Source: Marinomonas sp. KMM3893
GTDB taxonomy: Bacteria > Pseudomonadota > Gammaproteobacteria > Pseudomonadales > Marinomonadaceae
DNA: 64,000 bases
Assembly: GCF_004352855.1 (NCBI RefSeq)
Contig: NZ_SJSC01000003.1
Coordinates: forward strand, 248,001 to 312,000
Direction: 5' to 3'
Part shown: positions 52,984 to 64,000 of the stretch, piece after piece
How the letters are laid out: each line of letters opens with the position of its first letter
Numbering within the stretch: the stretch's first letter is position 1
Notes under the pieces: model-generated
What the model was told of the DNA's origin: nothing
What the model saw: the letters and a program-made list of their open reading frames with translations, nothing else
Databases searched by the model: none
Position numbers and translations under genes: made by a program

Positions 52984-54276
52984 ATGTCATACATTATTGA
53001 CCGCCGCCTAAACGGAAAGCATAAGAGCAGTGTGAATCGGCAACGATTTTTACGCCGTTACCGTGAGCACATTCGTAAAGCCGTTGAGGAGGCGGTGAAC
53101 GAGCGCAGCATTAAGGATTTGGACCGTGGTGAGAAAATTACGATTCCACAAAAAGACATACATGAGCCAACTTTTGGTCATGGTGTTGGTGGAAAGGGCT
53201 CCATTGTTCATCCTGGTAATAAAGAGTTTTCAACCGGTGACCGCATACCTAAACCACGTGGCGGTGGCGCGGGTGGTGCCGGTAATGGCGATGCGAGTAA
53301 TACGGGGGAAGGGGAAGACGACTTCGTCTTCCAAATATCCCAAGAAGAGTTTCTCGATTACGTCTTTGAAGATTTGGCGTTGCCTAATTTATTGAAGAAA
53401 GAGCTTAAGGAAATCAAAGAGTATTCTTTGAAGCACGCCGGCATTGTCAGTGATGGCACACCGTCTAAATTAAACATAGTGCGGTCTATGCGTAATGCTT
53501 ATGCACGGCGCATTGTGATGAGTGGTGGGGCAAGGCGTCAGCTTAAAGAAGTTGAGGGCGAGATCGAGCGCCTGATGGCATTGGATGTGTCGTTGCGCGA
53601 TCAGGTAAGAATGGCCGAGCTAGAAGAACAGGTCGCCTTGCTGGAGCAGAAAATCGCGCGTACGCCATTTTTGGATACTTATGATCTGCGATACAACCAT
53701 CATATAAAAGAGCCCAAACCCAGCAGCCAAGCGGTGATGTTTTGTGTGATGGATGTGTCTGGTTCAATGACCCAAGAAACAAAGAATATTGCCAAGCGAT
53801 TCTTTATTCTCTTGTATCTTTTCTTGCGTCGGAACTACGAAAAAATAGACGTGGTGTTTATCCGTCATCACACCAGCGCGAAAGAAGTGACCGAAGAGGA
53901 GTTCTTTTATTCTCGTGAAACCGGCGGCACCATTGTCTCCAGTGCCCTGACCTTGATGGACAAAATTATTGCGGATCGTTACCCATCGGATGCGTGGAAC
54001 ATCTATGCTGCTCAAGCGTCAGATGGCGATAATTGGGATGACGATTCGACTACCTGTCGTAAGATTTTAGAAGACAGCATTGTCGATAAAGTACAGTATT
54101 TTACCTATATAGAAATTACCCCACGAGAGCATCAAAGTTTGTGGTACTCCTATGAACAGGTGCAAAACGCGCATCCTAAGTACTTTTCAATGCGGCATAT
54201 AACCGATGTTGGCGATATTTACCCTGTTTTCCGGGACTTGTTCCAAAGGAGGCAAAATGAGTCAAGCGGCCAGTAA
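52984..54276 (+). CDS. yeaH: YeaH (DUF444, VWA-like) protein
   Basis: The likely start is ATG 52984 ([15 protein letters not shown]), five bases after the near-perfect ribosome site AAAGGAGGTG; a GTG at 52978 is in frame but lies inside that site. The product is 430 residues. The C-terminal half has a von Willebrand A-like MIDAS signature, VMDVSGSM near residue 260, with TGGT later. A Gly-rich linker (GGGAGGAGNG) sits near residue 100. It acts with YeaG in the stress response; the molecular role is not settled. It overlaps the SpoVR gene by 20 bases. Confidence 0.92.
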   Translation: MSYIIDRRLNGKHKSSVNRQRFLRRYREHIRKAVEEAVNERSIKDLDRGEKITIPQKDIHEPTFGHGVGGKGSIVHPGNKEFSTGDRIPKPRGGGAGGAGNGDASNTGEGEDDFVFQISQEEFLDYVFEDLALPNLLKKELKEIKEYSLKHAGIVSDGTPSKLNIVRSMRNAYARRIVMSGGARRQLKEVEGEIERLMALDVSLRDQVRMAELEEQVALLEQKIARTPFLDTYDLRYNHHIKEPKPSSQAVMFCVMDVSGSMTQETKNIAKRFFILLYLFLRRNYEKIDVVFIRHHTSAKEVTEEEFFYSRETGGTIVSSALTLMDKIIADRYPSDAWNIYAAQASDGDNWDDDSTTCRKILEDSIVDKVQYFTYIEITPREHQSLWYSYEQVQNAHPKYFSMRHITDVGDIYPVFRDLFQRRQNESSGQ

Positions 54277-55777
54277 AGCGAAGCGTCACTTTTTATCCGA
54301 AGGGCCAGAATGGTCTTTTGAATTGGTGCAAAAATACGAGCAAGAGATAGGTAAAATAGCCAAGGAGTTTGGTTTAGACACCTATCCAAATCAAATTGAA
54401 ATCATCAGCTCTGAACAAATGATGGATGCCTATGCGTCCGTTGGTATGCCGTTAGGGTATCACCACTGGTCCTATGGCAAGCAGTTTTTAGAAGTCGAGC
54501 AAAACTATAAGCGTGGCCGCATGGGGCTGGCTTATGAAATCGTGATCAATTCATCGCCTTGTATTGCCTATCTGATGGAAGAGAACAATATGATGATGCA
54601 AGCCTTGGTCATCTCCCATGCGTGTTATGGGCACAACTCTTTTTTCAAAGGTAATTACCTGTTTAAAACCTGGACCGATGCCACGGCGATCATTGATTAT
54701 CTCGTTTTTGCTAAAAAATACGTTCAAGAATGTGAAGAGAAGTACGGCATAGAAGAAGTGGAGCTCACGCTGGATTCTTGCCATGCCTTGATGAACTTTG
54801 GGGTGGATCGTTATAAGCGTCCGGTGCCGCTTTCAGCAGAAGAGGAACGTTCTCGACAGGAGGAGCGTGAGCGTGTTTTGCAACAACAGGTAAACGATTT
54901 GTGGCGCACGATTCCTACGTTGGATAAGGAGGAGGCGGCGATTCGAAAAGAACGGATTTTTCCCTCTGAGCCGCAAGAAAACCTGCTCTATTTTTTAGAA
55001 AAACACGCGCCTTTACTGCGTCCTTGGCAACGAGAGTTGATTCGCATTGTGCGTAAAATGGCTCAGTATTTTTACCCTCAGCGCCAGACCCAAGTGATGA
55101 ACGAAGGCTGGGCGTCGTTTTGGCATTACACCCTGATGAATACTTTGTACGACAAAGGGCTGGTGGACGATGGCTTTATCTTAGAGTTTCTGCAATCACA
55201 CACCAGTGTGGTGTATCAGCCGGGCTTTGATTCGCCTTACTATTCGGGCATTAACCCTTACGCTCTGGGGTTTGCTATGTATTCTGATATTAAGCGAATG
55301 TGTGAAAAGCCCACAGAAGAAGACCGTCGCTGGTTCCCTGATATCGTGGACAAAAACTGGCTTGAGGTGCTGGATTTTGCCATGCGCAATTTTAAAGACG
55401 AAAGTTTTATTCTGCAGTATTTGTCACCTAAGTTGATGCGTGAATTTCGCTTCTTTGGCATGGAAAACGACGTGCTGGACCCCTTTGTTGAGGTTAAAGA
55501 AATTCACAATGACGAAGGCTATCAAAAGTTACGAGAGCGTTTGTCTCAGCAATATAACCTGAGTTACCGCGAACCGAATATTCAGGTACAAAGAGTCAAT
55601 ATTAACGAAGACAGAAGCTTGGTGTTGCGTCATGTGATGGATGGCGACCGTCCGTTAAATGAAGACACGGTCGAAGTCATGAAGCATTTCCGTCGACTCT
55701 GGGGCTTTGAGGTGCGTTTAGAGTCTTGGGGTAAAGAGGGGTTAGTGCAAACCTACACCTGCGGCCAAGAAGATTGA
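54257..55777 (+). CDS. SpoVR family protein (YcgB-like)
   Basis: The start is ATG 54257 ([19 protein letters not shown]), with AAAGGAGG upstream; the frame is open a further 51 bases inside yeaH. At 506 residues it is a normal SpoVR protein: [18 protein letters not shown], then [24 protein letters not shown] and [16 protein letters not shown]. The His/Glu-containing [11 protein letters not shown] block suggests a metal site. In Bacillus SpoVR affects spore cortex; in non-sporulating bacteria it belongs with YeaG/YeaH and its chemistry is unknown. Confidence 0.92.
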   Translation: MSQAASKAKRHFLSEGPEWSFELVQKYEQEIGKIAKEFGLDTYPNQIEIISSEQMMDAYASVGMPLGYHHWSYGKQFLEVEQNYKRGRMGLAYEIVINSSPCIAYLMEENNMMMQALVISHACYGHNSFFKGNYLFKTWTDATAIIDYLVFAKKYVQECEEKYGIEEVELTLDSCHALMNFGVDRYKRPVPLSAEEERSRQEERERVLQQQVNDLWRTIPTLDKEEAAIRKERIFPSEPQENLLYFLEKHAPLLRPWQRELIRIVRKMAQYFYPQRQTQVMNEGWASFWHYTLMNTLYDKGLVDDGFILEFLQSHTSVVYQPGFDSPYYSGINPYALGFAMYSDIKRMCEKPTEEDRRWFPDIVDKNWLEVLDFAMRNFKDESFILQYLSPKLMREFRFFGMENDVLDPFVEVKEIHNDEGYQKLRERLSQQYNLSYREPNIQVQRVNINEDRSLVLRHVMDGDRPLNEDTVEVMKHFRRLWGFEVRLESWGKEGLVQTYTCGQED

Positions 55778-55791
55778 ACGCAGGCGCCTTA

Positions 55792-56451
55792 TTAATACAC
55801 TTCTATGATGCTATTAAAGGCAATCACTACTCGGTCTTTGTCGCCAAAATAGGGCAGAGCCGAGTGTTTCAAATACGAAGGGAAAAACACAATTTGACCT
55901 TCGACAGGTGTAAAGTCCCATACCCCTTGAGCGCCTAAGTAGGCGGTGCCTGGATCCGCATAATGTTCGGCGTTGACGCGTGGGTCATAAAAACGATTTA
56001 AGCCACCATTGCCTGCGCTCGACGCATCGCCAGGTTCTAGATAATAAATGCCACACCAAGAGCAGTTTGGGTGCGAGTGCACATCATGGTAACCGCCTTT
56101 TTGCGTGACGTGATACCAAGACTCAATAATGTGTGCGTCTGCGTTGGCGTCTTCAGGCCAGAATGAATGGTTTAAGCTGGCAGCCACTTCTAACGTTAAT
56201 TCTTCTAAAATACGTTTGGTTTCCATCACAGTCGGGTCTTCTTGATCTAGAAAATCCAACGTACTTTCGTGCATGGCGTGTTTTGCTGTTGGGGCGATTA
56301 GGCTATCAATCGCCGTTTTTTGTGCGGCTTTTTGTTGATAGATCAAATCCAGCAGTGCCTCTTTTAAAAACTCATGGTCTGGTAGCTGGCTCACAAACAA
56401 AGGCGTGTTCCAGACATTGAGTTCTTCTAAGATAATGGATTCATCGTTCAT
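55792..56451 (-). CDS. putative 2OG-Fe(II) oxygenase (TIGR02466-type)
   Basis: A 219-residue double-stranded beta-helix protein. The probable iron site is His/Asp/His, with HSHPNCSWCGIYYLEPGD (first His pair) near residue 128 and FPSYLKHSALPYFG near 196. The layout matches small proteins annotated as TIGR02466 putative 2-oxoglutarate oxygenases; the substrate is unknown. It converges on spoVR, with only 14 bases between the stops. Nothing is evident in the 180-base gap upstream. Confidence 0.8.
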   Translation of the reverse strand: MNDESIILEELNVWNTPLFVSQLPDHEFLKEALLDLIYQQKAAQKTAIDSLIAPTAKHAMHESTLDFLDQEDPTVMETKRILEELTLEVAASLNHSFWPEDANADAHIIESWYHVTQKGGYHDVHSHPNCSWCGIYYLEPGDASSAGNGGLNRFYDPRVNAEHYADPGTAYLGAQGVWDFTPVEGQIVFFPSYLKHSALPYFGDKDRVVIAFNSIIEVY

Positions 56452-56641
56452 TCTATTCTGCCTAGTAACTTAAGAGTGTCGTAAAAGTGGTGCATGAGAA
56501 TGGCGCATGATAACAGGCTAAGAGAATAAATGAAGTCCATCGCTACCCTGCGGTTTGAATTCAGCCTTTTGAGTTGCTTCTTGAGCGCTTATACTGCGAC
56601 TCATTTACAATGAGTTCAAATACAAGGCATGCGTGGGAGCT

Positions 56642-58102
56642 ATGGTTTATATGGAATTATTTTCAGACAAGCCTGGAGATGAAGGTTTAAAGGGGCGAGA
56701 GCGCTGTTTAGCAATGCTTGCGGTAATGACGACAACGTCCATGGCGGTGTTTGATGGCTCAATGGTCAATATTGCTTTGCCACAGATTGCTCGCTCGTTG
56801 GCCATTTCGTCCAGTGATGCGGTCTTGATATCCAATAGTTATTTGTTGTCGACGGCGATGTTTTTGGCCATTTTTGCGGCGTTTGTTAAGCAAGTAGGCT
56901 TTCGTGTGCAATTTACCATGGGGTTGAGTGTGTTTACCTTGGCGTCATTAGGTTGTGCTTTATCCACGTCCTTGCCTATGCTGGTGGGCATGCGCCTGCT
57001 GCAAGGTGTTGGTGCTGCTGCGGTATTAAGTATTGCTCCCGCGATACTCAGGTCTATTTTTCCCAATCGTTTGTTGGGACGAATACTCGGCGCGAATGCA
57101 TTATTGATCGCCACGATAACGGCCATTGCCCCGGTATTTGGTGGCACACTGATTTCAACATTGAGCTGGCAGTGGTTGTTTGTGATTAATGTGCCGTTTG
57201 GCCTGACGGCTTTGTTGCTCACGCAGCGCGCGATGCCTCGCAAGCAAACGAATGAGCGTGAGTCTTTTGATGTTCTAGGCGGCGTGTTGTCGGCCGTTAT
57301 GCTGGGGGCCTTTATTATGACCGCCAATAGTTTTTCCCAAGCGGGCGAGGGCGGCATATCGACGGATACCTTATTCACTGCTCTACTCTATGCCGTGGTG
57401 TCTGTTGTTGCTGGCGTACTCTTCTTTCGACGACAGAAGCGTGTGGCGAAACCGCTGCTGCCTTTGGTTATCTTTTCATCGACACGCTTTTCATTGGCGG
57501 CTTTAACGTCGCTGTCTTCTTTTGTCAGTCAGGGGATCATTTTTATTGCATTGCCTTTTCTGTTTCAGAATGTCTATGGCTACAGTGCATTTGCCTCAGC
57601 ATTGCTTTTTACGCCTTGGCCTGTGGGCATTATTTTAGCCGCGCCTCAAGCGGGCAAGTTTGCGGACCGCTATTCTGCGGCTTTGGTATCAACGATTGGT
57701 TTGTGTATTTTTATGCTGGGCATCGCATTATTGGCGTTATTGCCAGCCAACGCGTCCATCTGGGACATAGGCTTTCGCAGCTTATTGTGTGGTATTGGCT
57801 TTGGCTGTTTTCAAAGCCCGAATAATCGTGAGTTGTTGTCGAATGTGTCGCGGGAAAACAGCGGTTACGCATCAGGCGTACTGGCAATTATGAGAACCTT
57901 TGGACAGTGTTTAGGCGGGGCTCTTGTTGGGGTTATTTTGGCGCAGTATGCGTTGTCTAGCCATGGTGAATCGGCGCATCTACAGATGGAAGCTCAGGGT
58001 GTAAGAGTCAGCCTTTGGGTGGCTGTAACGGCGACAATGTTAGCCATTATACTGAGTTTTACGCGTTTAAAGGCATTAAATAAAAGCCTCAAAGAAGTCT
58101 GA
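56642..58102 (+). CDS. MFS drug-efflux transporter, DHA2 (EmrB/QacA-like) family
   Basis: About 486 residues with fourteen probable membrane helices, the DHA2 layout. FDGSMVNIALPQIARSL in helix 1 is the D-x-x-xVNVALP motif of 14-TM exporters, and GMRLLQGVGAAAVLS is motif C/B-like. The start is uncertain: GTG 56633, ATG 56642 and ATG 56651 are all in frame. It probably extrudes lipophilic or cationic compounds by proton antiport. No linked TetR or MarR repressor, membrane-fusion partner or outer-membrane channel is visible. Confidence 0.87.
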   Translation: MVYMELFSDKPGDEGLKGRERCLAMLAVMTTTSMAVFDGSMVNIALPQIARSLAISSSDAVLISNSYLLSTAMFLAIFAAFVKQVGFRVQFTMGLSVFTLASLGCALSTSLPMLVGMRLLQGVGAAAVLSIAPAILRSIFPNRLLGRILGANALLIATITAIAPVFGGTLISTLSWQWLFVINVPFGLTALLLTQRAMPRKQTNERESFDVLGGVLSAVMLGAFIMTANSFSQAGEGGISTDTLFTALLYAVVSVVAGVLFFRRQKRVAKPLLPLVIFSSTRFSLAALTSLSSFVSQGIIFIALPFLFQNVYGYSAFASALLFTPWPVGIILAAPQAGKFADRYSAALVSTIGLCIFMLGIALLALLPANASIWDIGFRSLLCGIGFGCFQSPNNRELLSNVSRENSGYASGVLAIMRTFGQCLGGALVGVILAQYALSSHGESAHLQMEAQGVRVSLWVAVTATMLAIILSFTRLKALNKSLKEV

Positions 58103-58112
58103 TTACGAAGAC

Positions 58113-58153
58113 GTTAGATCGCACCGCCTTGTTAGTAGGCGGGCAGATCTAAC
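58113..58153. terminator. two-part stem at the MFS / holA convergent ends
   Basis: GTTAGATC (58113-58120) pairs with GATCTAAC (58146-58153), and inside it CCGCCT (58124-58129) pairs with AGGCGG (58137-58142), separated by a symmetric GCA/GCA bulge. It covers the holA stop and likely ends both transcripts. Confidence 0.7.
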
Positions 58154-59166
58154 TCAGTCATAACGGGCTTGAAACCACAAAACATCATGACCAAATTGCG
58201 AAATCCCACTTCTAAATCAGGGCCGTCGAGGCCTTTGATGCGTTGATCCATCAAGGCTAGGTAATTTTGCAAATAGGGCAGCGTGCCTTGGTTATGACGA
58301 GACATGGCGCTTTCATAAAAAGGGATGCGCTTATCCCAAATTCTTTGGGCTTGGCAGGCTTGGCGTAAACTGGACGATCTCATGGCGTGTAATAAATCCA
58401 CAAGGGTTTGTGCCTCGCGGTTAAACAACCAGAGAATAATGTTGGGTTCGACCCCTTCGCCAATGAGCTGGCTTAAGCAATGCATGGCGTCTTTGGTTTT
58501 GCCCATTAATAAGCGATCGCTTAAATCATAAATCGAATAACGACTGCTGTCGGCCACCGACTCGGCGACCTTTTCTGCGTCTATTTTAGTGCCAGCGCCA
58601 TGCAGTAATACCAGCTTCTCAAGCTCTTGGGAAAGGGCTAATAAGTTGCCTTCTCCGCGTTCACAAATGATGCTTGCGGCGTCTCGGCTCAAGGATAAGT
58701 CGAGCGCTTGAGCCCGTTGTTGAACCCACGCTGGCAGGCGGCTGGCGTCCACTGGCCAAATTTGGACAAACACGCCCTGGGATTCCAGTTGTGTGAACCA
58801 TTTTGCCTTTTGGGTGCGAGCGTCTATCTTGGGTAAAGTGAGTAATATGGTGTTATCAGGGGTGAGAGACTGCGCCAGTTGAGCGAGGGCTTTGGTGTGT
58901 TTCTCGCCCATCTTATCTATTTGAATATCAAACAAACGTTGATTGGAAAACAACGACAAACTCTGGTTTTCATTGATCACATCTTGCCAATCAAATTGCG
59001 CGTCGGCGACAAATCTAAGGCGTTCACTGATGCCTGCTTGTTGCGCTGCACGACGAATGCTATCGGCGGCTTCTTGGATCAGTAACACCTCGTCCCCCGA
59101 AATAATATACAGGGGTGCGAGGTTTTTATTAAGCTGCTGAGGCAGTTGATCTGCTCTTACTTTCAT
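58132..59166 (-). CDS. holA: DNA polymerase III subunit delta
   Basis: A 344-residue clamp-loader subunit starting MKVRADQLPQQLNKNLAPLY, with the family's YIISGDEVLLIQEAAD (N-terminal AAA-like domain without a working P-loop), LLTLPKIDARTQKAKW and the C-terminal SDRLLMGKTKDAM collar region. Delta opens the beta clamp within the gamma complex. It is third in the leuS-lptE-holA order conserved in gammaproteobacteria, 23 bases after lptE. Confidence 0.95.
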   Translation of the reverse strand: MKVRADQLPQQLNKNLAPLYIISGDEVLLIQEAADSIRRAAQQAGISERLRFVADAQFDWQDVINENQSLSLFSNQRLFDIQIDKMGEKHTKALAQLAQSLTPDNTILLTLPKIDARTQKAKWFTQLESQGVFVQIWPVDASRLPAWVQQRAQALDLSLSRDAASIICERGEGNLLALSQELEKLVLLHGAGTKIDAEKVAESVADSSRYSIYDLSDRLLMGKTKDAMHCLSQLIGEGVEPNIILWLFNREAQTLVDLLHAMRSSSLRQACQAQRIWDKRIPFYESAMSRHNQGTLPYLQNYLALMDQRIKGLDGPDLEVGFRNLVMMFCGFKPVMTELDLPAY

Positions 59167-59189
59167 CAGTGATTAGCCTGTTGGCGAGC

Positions 59190-59714
59190 TTATTTAAGGG
59201 GCGCGTAGCCTAAATCATAGATCAATTGATTGGCAAGCTCTTCGCTCATGTCTTCTTCTTTTGATTGATTGTAAGCCGCTTTGGTACTTTCTTCTGAGTT
59301 CTGATTCGACAAGGTTTTGCTAGTACTGACGGTACGAGGACCGTACAGCGACTTGCCATCTTCTTGGCGAATAAAATAGCTGGTGCTCATGCGACGCTCG
59401 ATTTGGGTAATGTCGTTTGACGAGTTACGCGCCAACACAGTATCCGAAGTCGTTATGGCGTTTACTTTGAGTTCTAATACATCATCACCAGCGTCTTTAG
59501 GGTCGACCACGTTAACGCCAGCGCGCGACAAGGCAATACGTAACGAAGTATTAAAGGTATTGGATTTTGCGTCTGAGGTTAGGGTAATGGTTTTCAGTGC
59601 TTGTGGTATTGCGACTTGTCCACGTAAGTGAAAGCCGCAAGCAGTAACGCTCATGGCGATGAGGGCAAGGAAAAAATAACGGGTCGTTTTGTTAAATGAT
59701 ACTAGCATGGCCAT
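59190..59714 (-). CDS. lptE: LPS-assembly lipoprotein LptE
   Basis: A 174-residue outer-membrane lipoprotein: signal peptide with lipobox VTAC (Cys near residue 26), then GFHLRGQVAIPQALKTI, the LptE (RlpB) signature. LptE plugs the LptD barrel that inserts lipopolysaccharide into the outer leaflet. It lies between leuS and holA as in E. coli. ATGs at 59714 and 59708 are both possible. Confidence 0.93.
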   Translation of the reverse strand: MAMLVSFNKTTRYFFLALIAMSVTACGFHLRGQVAIPQALKTITLTSDAKSNTFNTSLRIALSRAGVNVVDPKDAGDDVLELKVNAITTSDTVLARNSSNDITQIERRMSTSYFIRQEDGKSLYGPRTVSTSKTLSNQNSEESTKAAYNQSKEEDMSEELANQLIYDLGYAPLK

Positions 59715-59735
59715 GATCTCTTATTCGGCAAGAAT

Positions 59736-59760
59736 GAAAAGGGATGGCAGCGCCATCCCT
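59736..59760 (-). terminator. terminator/attenuator between leuS and lptE
   Basis: Read leftward, AGGGATGGC-GCT-GCCATCCCT is followed by TTTTC, a 9-bp stem with a 3-base loop eleven bases after the leuS stop. It may partly stop transcripts before lptE-holA. Confidence 0.75.
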
Positions 59761-59770
59761 GTTAAGCGCA

Positions 59771-62224
<2,454 letters not shown>

Positions 62225-62394
62225 TTATGGTCCCGTAATAGGCGTTAGGTTGGCCTTGTCTACACAATTGCCTCTCTAACTAAGGAAAAGAGAAGAAATG
62301 CACTAAATGTTTGCGTAGAGCCCAACAGAGTCTAAGAATATTCGCTATTTTATAGAGATGGAGCTCTAATGAGAAGGCACATAGAAGAGGAGTT

Positions 62395-62817
62395 ATGAAA
62401 ACAATGAAAAAAGATCACGCAAATGAGCAAAACAACACGGATTTGGTTGAAGAAGCTCGTAAGACATTGCAAGGGGCTAAGGATTGGCTATTAGACGACG
62501 TGTCGCTTATGAAAGCTTATTGGCACGATAAGATGGGCTATACCGAAGCGTGGGTTGATGCCAATTGGCATTTGATCCTAGACGAAGGTCATGATTTTGT
62601 CGAAGAGCTGGACGAGAAAGAAGACGCCGCCTTGTTGTGGTTAATCAATCACGCGAACAATAATCCTGTGCCACTCGAAGAGTGTCATGTGGCCGGAGAG
62701 CAAGCGAAAGCGGGTGTGTATCACTGCATGTCTTGTGGCCACGATAATACCTTGGCGCAAGATGGCCCGTTAGAAACCTGTGAAGTGTGCCACTACGGGT
62801 TGTTGTCGACCCATTAA
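62395..62817 (+). CDS. zinc ribbon-containing protein, YbeL (DUF1451) type
   Basis: A 140-residue protein: a helical N-terminal ~95 residues rich in acidic residues, then a C-terminal zinc ribbon with CMSCGHD near residue 112 and CEVCHYG near 131. E. coli ybeL lies next to leuS in the same divergent arrangement, which supports the identification. Function is unknown. ATG 62395 follows AGAGGAGTT. Confidence 0.88.
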   Translation: MKTMKKDHANEQNNTDLVEEARKTLQGAKDWLLDDVSLMKAYWHDKMGYTEAWVDANWHLILDEGHDFVEELDEKEDAALLWLINHANNNPVPLEECHVAGEQAKAGVYHCMSCGHDNTLAQDGPLETCEVCHYGLLSTH

Positions 62818-62863
62818 ACAGGTGGTTTTCTTACCCTATCTAATTGCTTGATAGACCTAATGT

Positions 62864-62906
62864 TTTCATCGCAAGTAACCTAATTCCTTTTTTACTTGCG
62901 ATGAAA
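62864..62906. repeat. 15-bp inverted repeat between ybeL-like gene and lnt
   Basis: TTTCATCGCAAGTAA (62864-62878) and TTACTTGCGATGAAA (62892-62906) are perfectly complementary with a 13-base loop containing TTTTTT. It sits between convergent genes and is a likely terminator for one or both, though the T run is in the loop. Confidence 0.65.
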
Positions 62907-62913
62907 GCGCGAC

Positions 62914-64000
62914 TTATTGGTAAAGTCGCTTCTTCAATAGACTCTTCTTCTCGTCGATGCGTTTTTTGCTCAAAGCCTTGTTGCTGCTATAAGAGAGGAT
63001 AAAGGTGATCAGCAGCAGTAAGAGCACAGGCCAGTAACCCCATTGGACATAAGGCGTGATACCACTAAAGGTCTTCACGGTGGAGGTGAGAGTGGTTCTT
63101 TTAAACTGTTTCGCTTCGGCCACAATGTCGCCATTTTGATCAATGATCGCCGACACACCTGTGTTGGTCGCACGAATCAAGTAGCGCCCTGATTCCTTGG
63201 CCCTAAAGCGCGCGATCTGCAAGTGTTGCCACGGACCAATGGACGCGCCAAACCAAGCATCGTTACTGATGGTGATTAGGAAGTCACTGTCGCGAACTAA
63301 ACGGCGAACCTGTTCTGGGTACACAATTTCATAGCAGATGAAAGGCGCCGCGGCCCATTCGCCCACTTGCAGTGTTGGCTGGTTGCTGTCTCCTGGAGAG
63401 AAAGACGACATCGGCATGCCAAAGATGTCTAAAATAGGCCCCACGATCGACGCGAGAGGGATGTATTCGCCAAACGGTACTAGGTGACGTTTGTAGTAAA
63501 GACCAAAGCCATTACCCGTCGCCCACATCGCGTTGTAGTAGGTTTTTGTGTCGGCTTGGTAATCCGGCACACCAGTAATTAAGGTGGTTTTAGTGTCTGC
63601 CAATTGCTTTCTTAATGGGCTTAAGAAAGGGCGAACTTCGTGATAAAAATAGGTGATGGCGGTTTCTGGCCAAACGACCAAATCACTGTCCAAATGTTCT
63701 CTGGTGGCTTTTTCATAATACGCCAATGAGCTGGCGGCGGTACTTTGTTGCCATTTTAGTTCTTGTGGAACATTGCCTTGCACCAAGGTGGTTTTGATTG
63801 AGCCTGTTGGCGAGACCCATTTTTCAGGGAAGTAATGCAAATACAAACCGGCAGACCAGGTGAACAGCACCGCCATGATCAAAGCAATGTGATTATGGTT
63901 GCTAAACAAGCGTCCGGGAATCAGGCAGGCGGTCAGTACCACCACAGCGCTGGTCAGCCAAATACCACCAATTGGCAGTAATTCGAACAGCCAAGTTTCC
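62914..64000 (-). CDS. lnt: apolipoprotein N-acyltransferase, C-terminal part (runs off right edge)
   Basis: The reverse strand is open to the window end, giving the last ~362 residues of Lnt; an internal GTG at 63945 is not the true start, because the frame continues (WLFELLPIGGIWLTS). The nitrilase-type catalytic triad is visible: Glu in VVWPETAITYF, Lys in YKRHLVPFGEYIP and Cys in APFICYEIVYP. A last membrane helix precedes a basic tail. Lnt adds the N-terminal acyl chain to lipoproteins in the inner membrane, the last maturation step before Lol sorting. The N-terminal membrane helices lie outside the window. Confidence 0.95.
   Translation of the reverse strand, partial: ETWLFELLPIGGIWLTSAVVVLTACLIPGRLFSNHNHIALIMAVLFTWSAGLYLHYFPEKWVSPTGSIKTTLVQGNVPQELKWQQSTAASSLAYYEKATREHLDSDLVVWPETAITYFYHEVRPFLSPLRKQLADTKTTLITGVPDYQADTKTYYNAMWATGNGFGLYYKRHLVPFGEYIPLASIVGPILDIFGMPMSSFSPGDSNQPTLQVGEWAAAPFICYEIVYPEQVRRLVRDSDFLITISNDAWFGASIGPWQHLQIARFRAKESGRYLIRATNTGVSAIIDQNGDIVAEAKQFKRTTLTSTVKTFSGITPYVQWGYWPVLLLLLITFILSYSSNKALSKKRIDEKKSLLKKRLYQ

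Overview
The window looks like a chromosomal segment of a marine gammaproteobacterium, most probably Marinomonas or a close Oceanospirillales relative. I base this on gene content and protein style: RluF, OpgGH, PqiABC, the YeaG/YeaH/SpoVR trio, a leuS-lptE-holA operon and enteric-like minor pilins. No database search was possible. Most of the window is densely packed housekeeping and envelope genes on both strands. I saw no rRNA, tRNA, CRISPR array, transposase or phage gene.

Layout. 1-12.4 kb: partial SHOCT-type protein, RhtA-like exporter, homocysteine S-methyltransferase, dienoyl-CoA isomerase, RluA-type pseudouridine synthase, DEDD exonuclease, D-serine dehydratase, dNTPase, an HTH-only LysR protein, APS reductase, NUDIX CoA pyrophosphatase, pabB and an alpha/beta hydrolase. 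12.5-14.8 kb: four overlapping minor pilin/pseudopilin genes. 14.8-21.5 kb: PP0621-like protein, nadE, apbE, cytochrome b561, rluF and a Na/Pi cotransporter. 21.8-29.7 kb: two divergent envelope units, opgGH (periplasmic glucans) and pqiABC (MCE lipid transport). 29.7-30.9 kb: GNAT and GST-like genes.

30.9-43.2 kb is the most interesting part. A leftward unit encodes a Zn-dependent amidase of the beta-ureidopropionase/carbamoylase family, an NCS1 nucleobase/hydantoin permease and a dihydropyrimidinase/hydantoinase. Divergent from it are a RutR-like TetR regulator and then a tightly overlapping rightward set, cofG-cofH-cofD-cofC-cofE, for coenzyme F420 synthesis. An NADPH:F420 reductase and a luciferase-like (LLM) F420-type oxidoreductase follow, then a strong terminator. 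Near-identical ACC/GGT palindromes lie in front of both the amidase and cofG; the one before cofG overlaps a predicted -10 box. The set lacks the usual dihydropyrimidine dehydrogenase (PreTA/PydA). The inference is that F420H2 and the LLM enzyme supply the ring-reduction step of a reductive pyrimidine (or related cyclic ureide) pathway, with F420 made on demand under a uracil-type sensor.

43.4-50.6 kb: non-biotin oxaloacetate decarboxylase, an orphan ParA/MinD-type ATPase, dapA, a LysE exporter, a rare cNMP-binding/acyltransferase/SGNH three-part protein and a flavin reductase-like protein. 50.9-55.8 kb: the prkA(yeaG)-yeaH-spoVR stress operon. 55.8-64 kb: a 2OG-Fe(II) oxygenase-like protein, a DHA2-type MFS exporter, holA-lptE-leuS, a YbeL-like zinc ribbon protein and the C-terminal part of lnt, which runs off the right edge.
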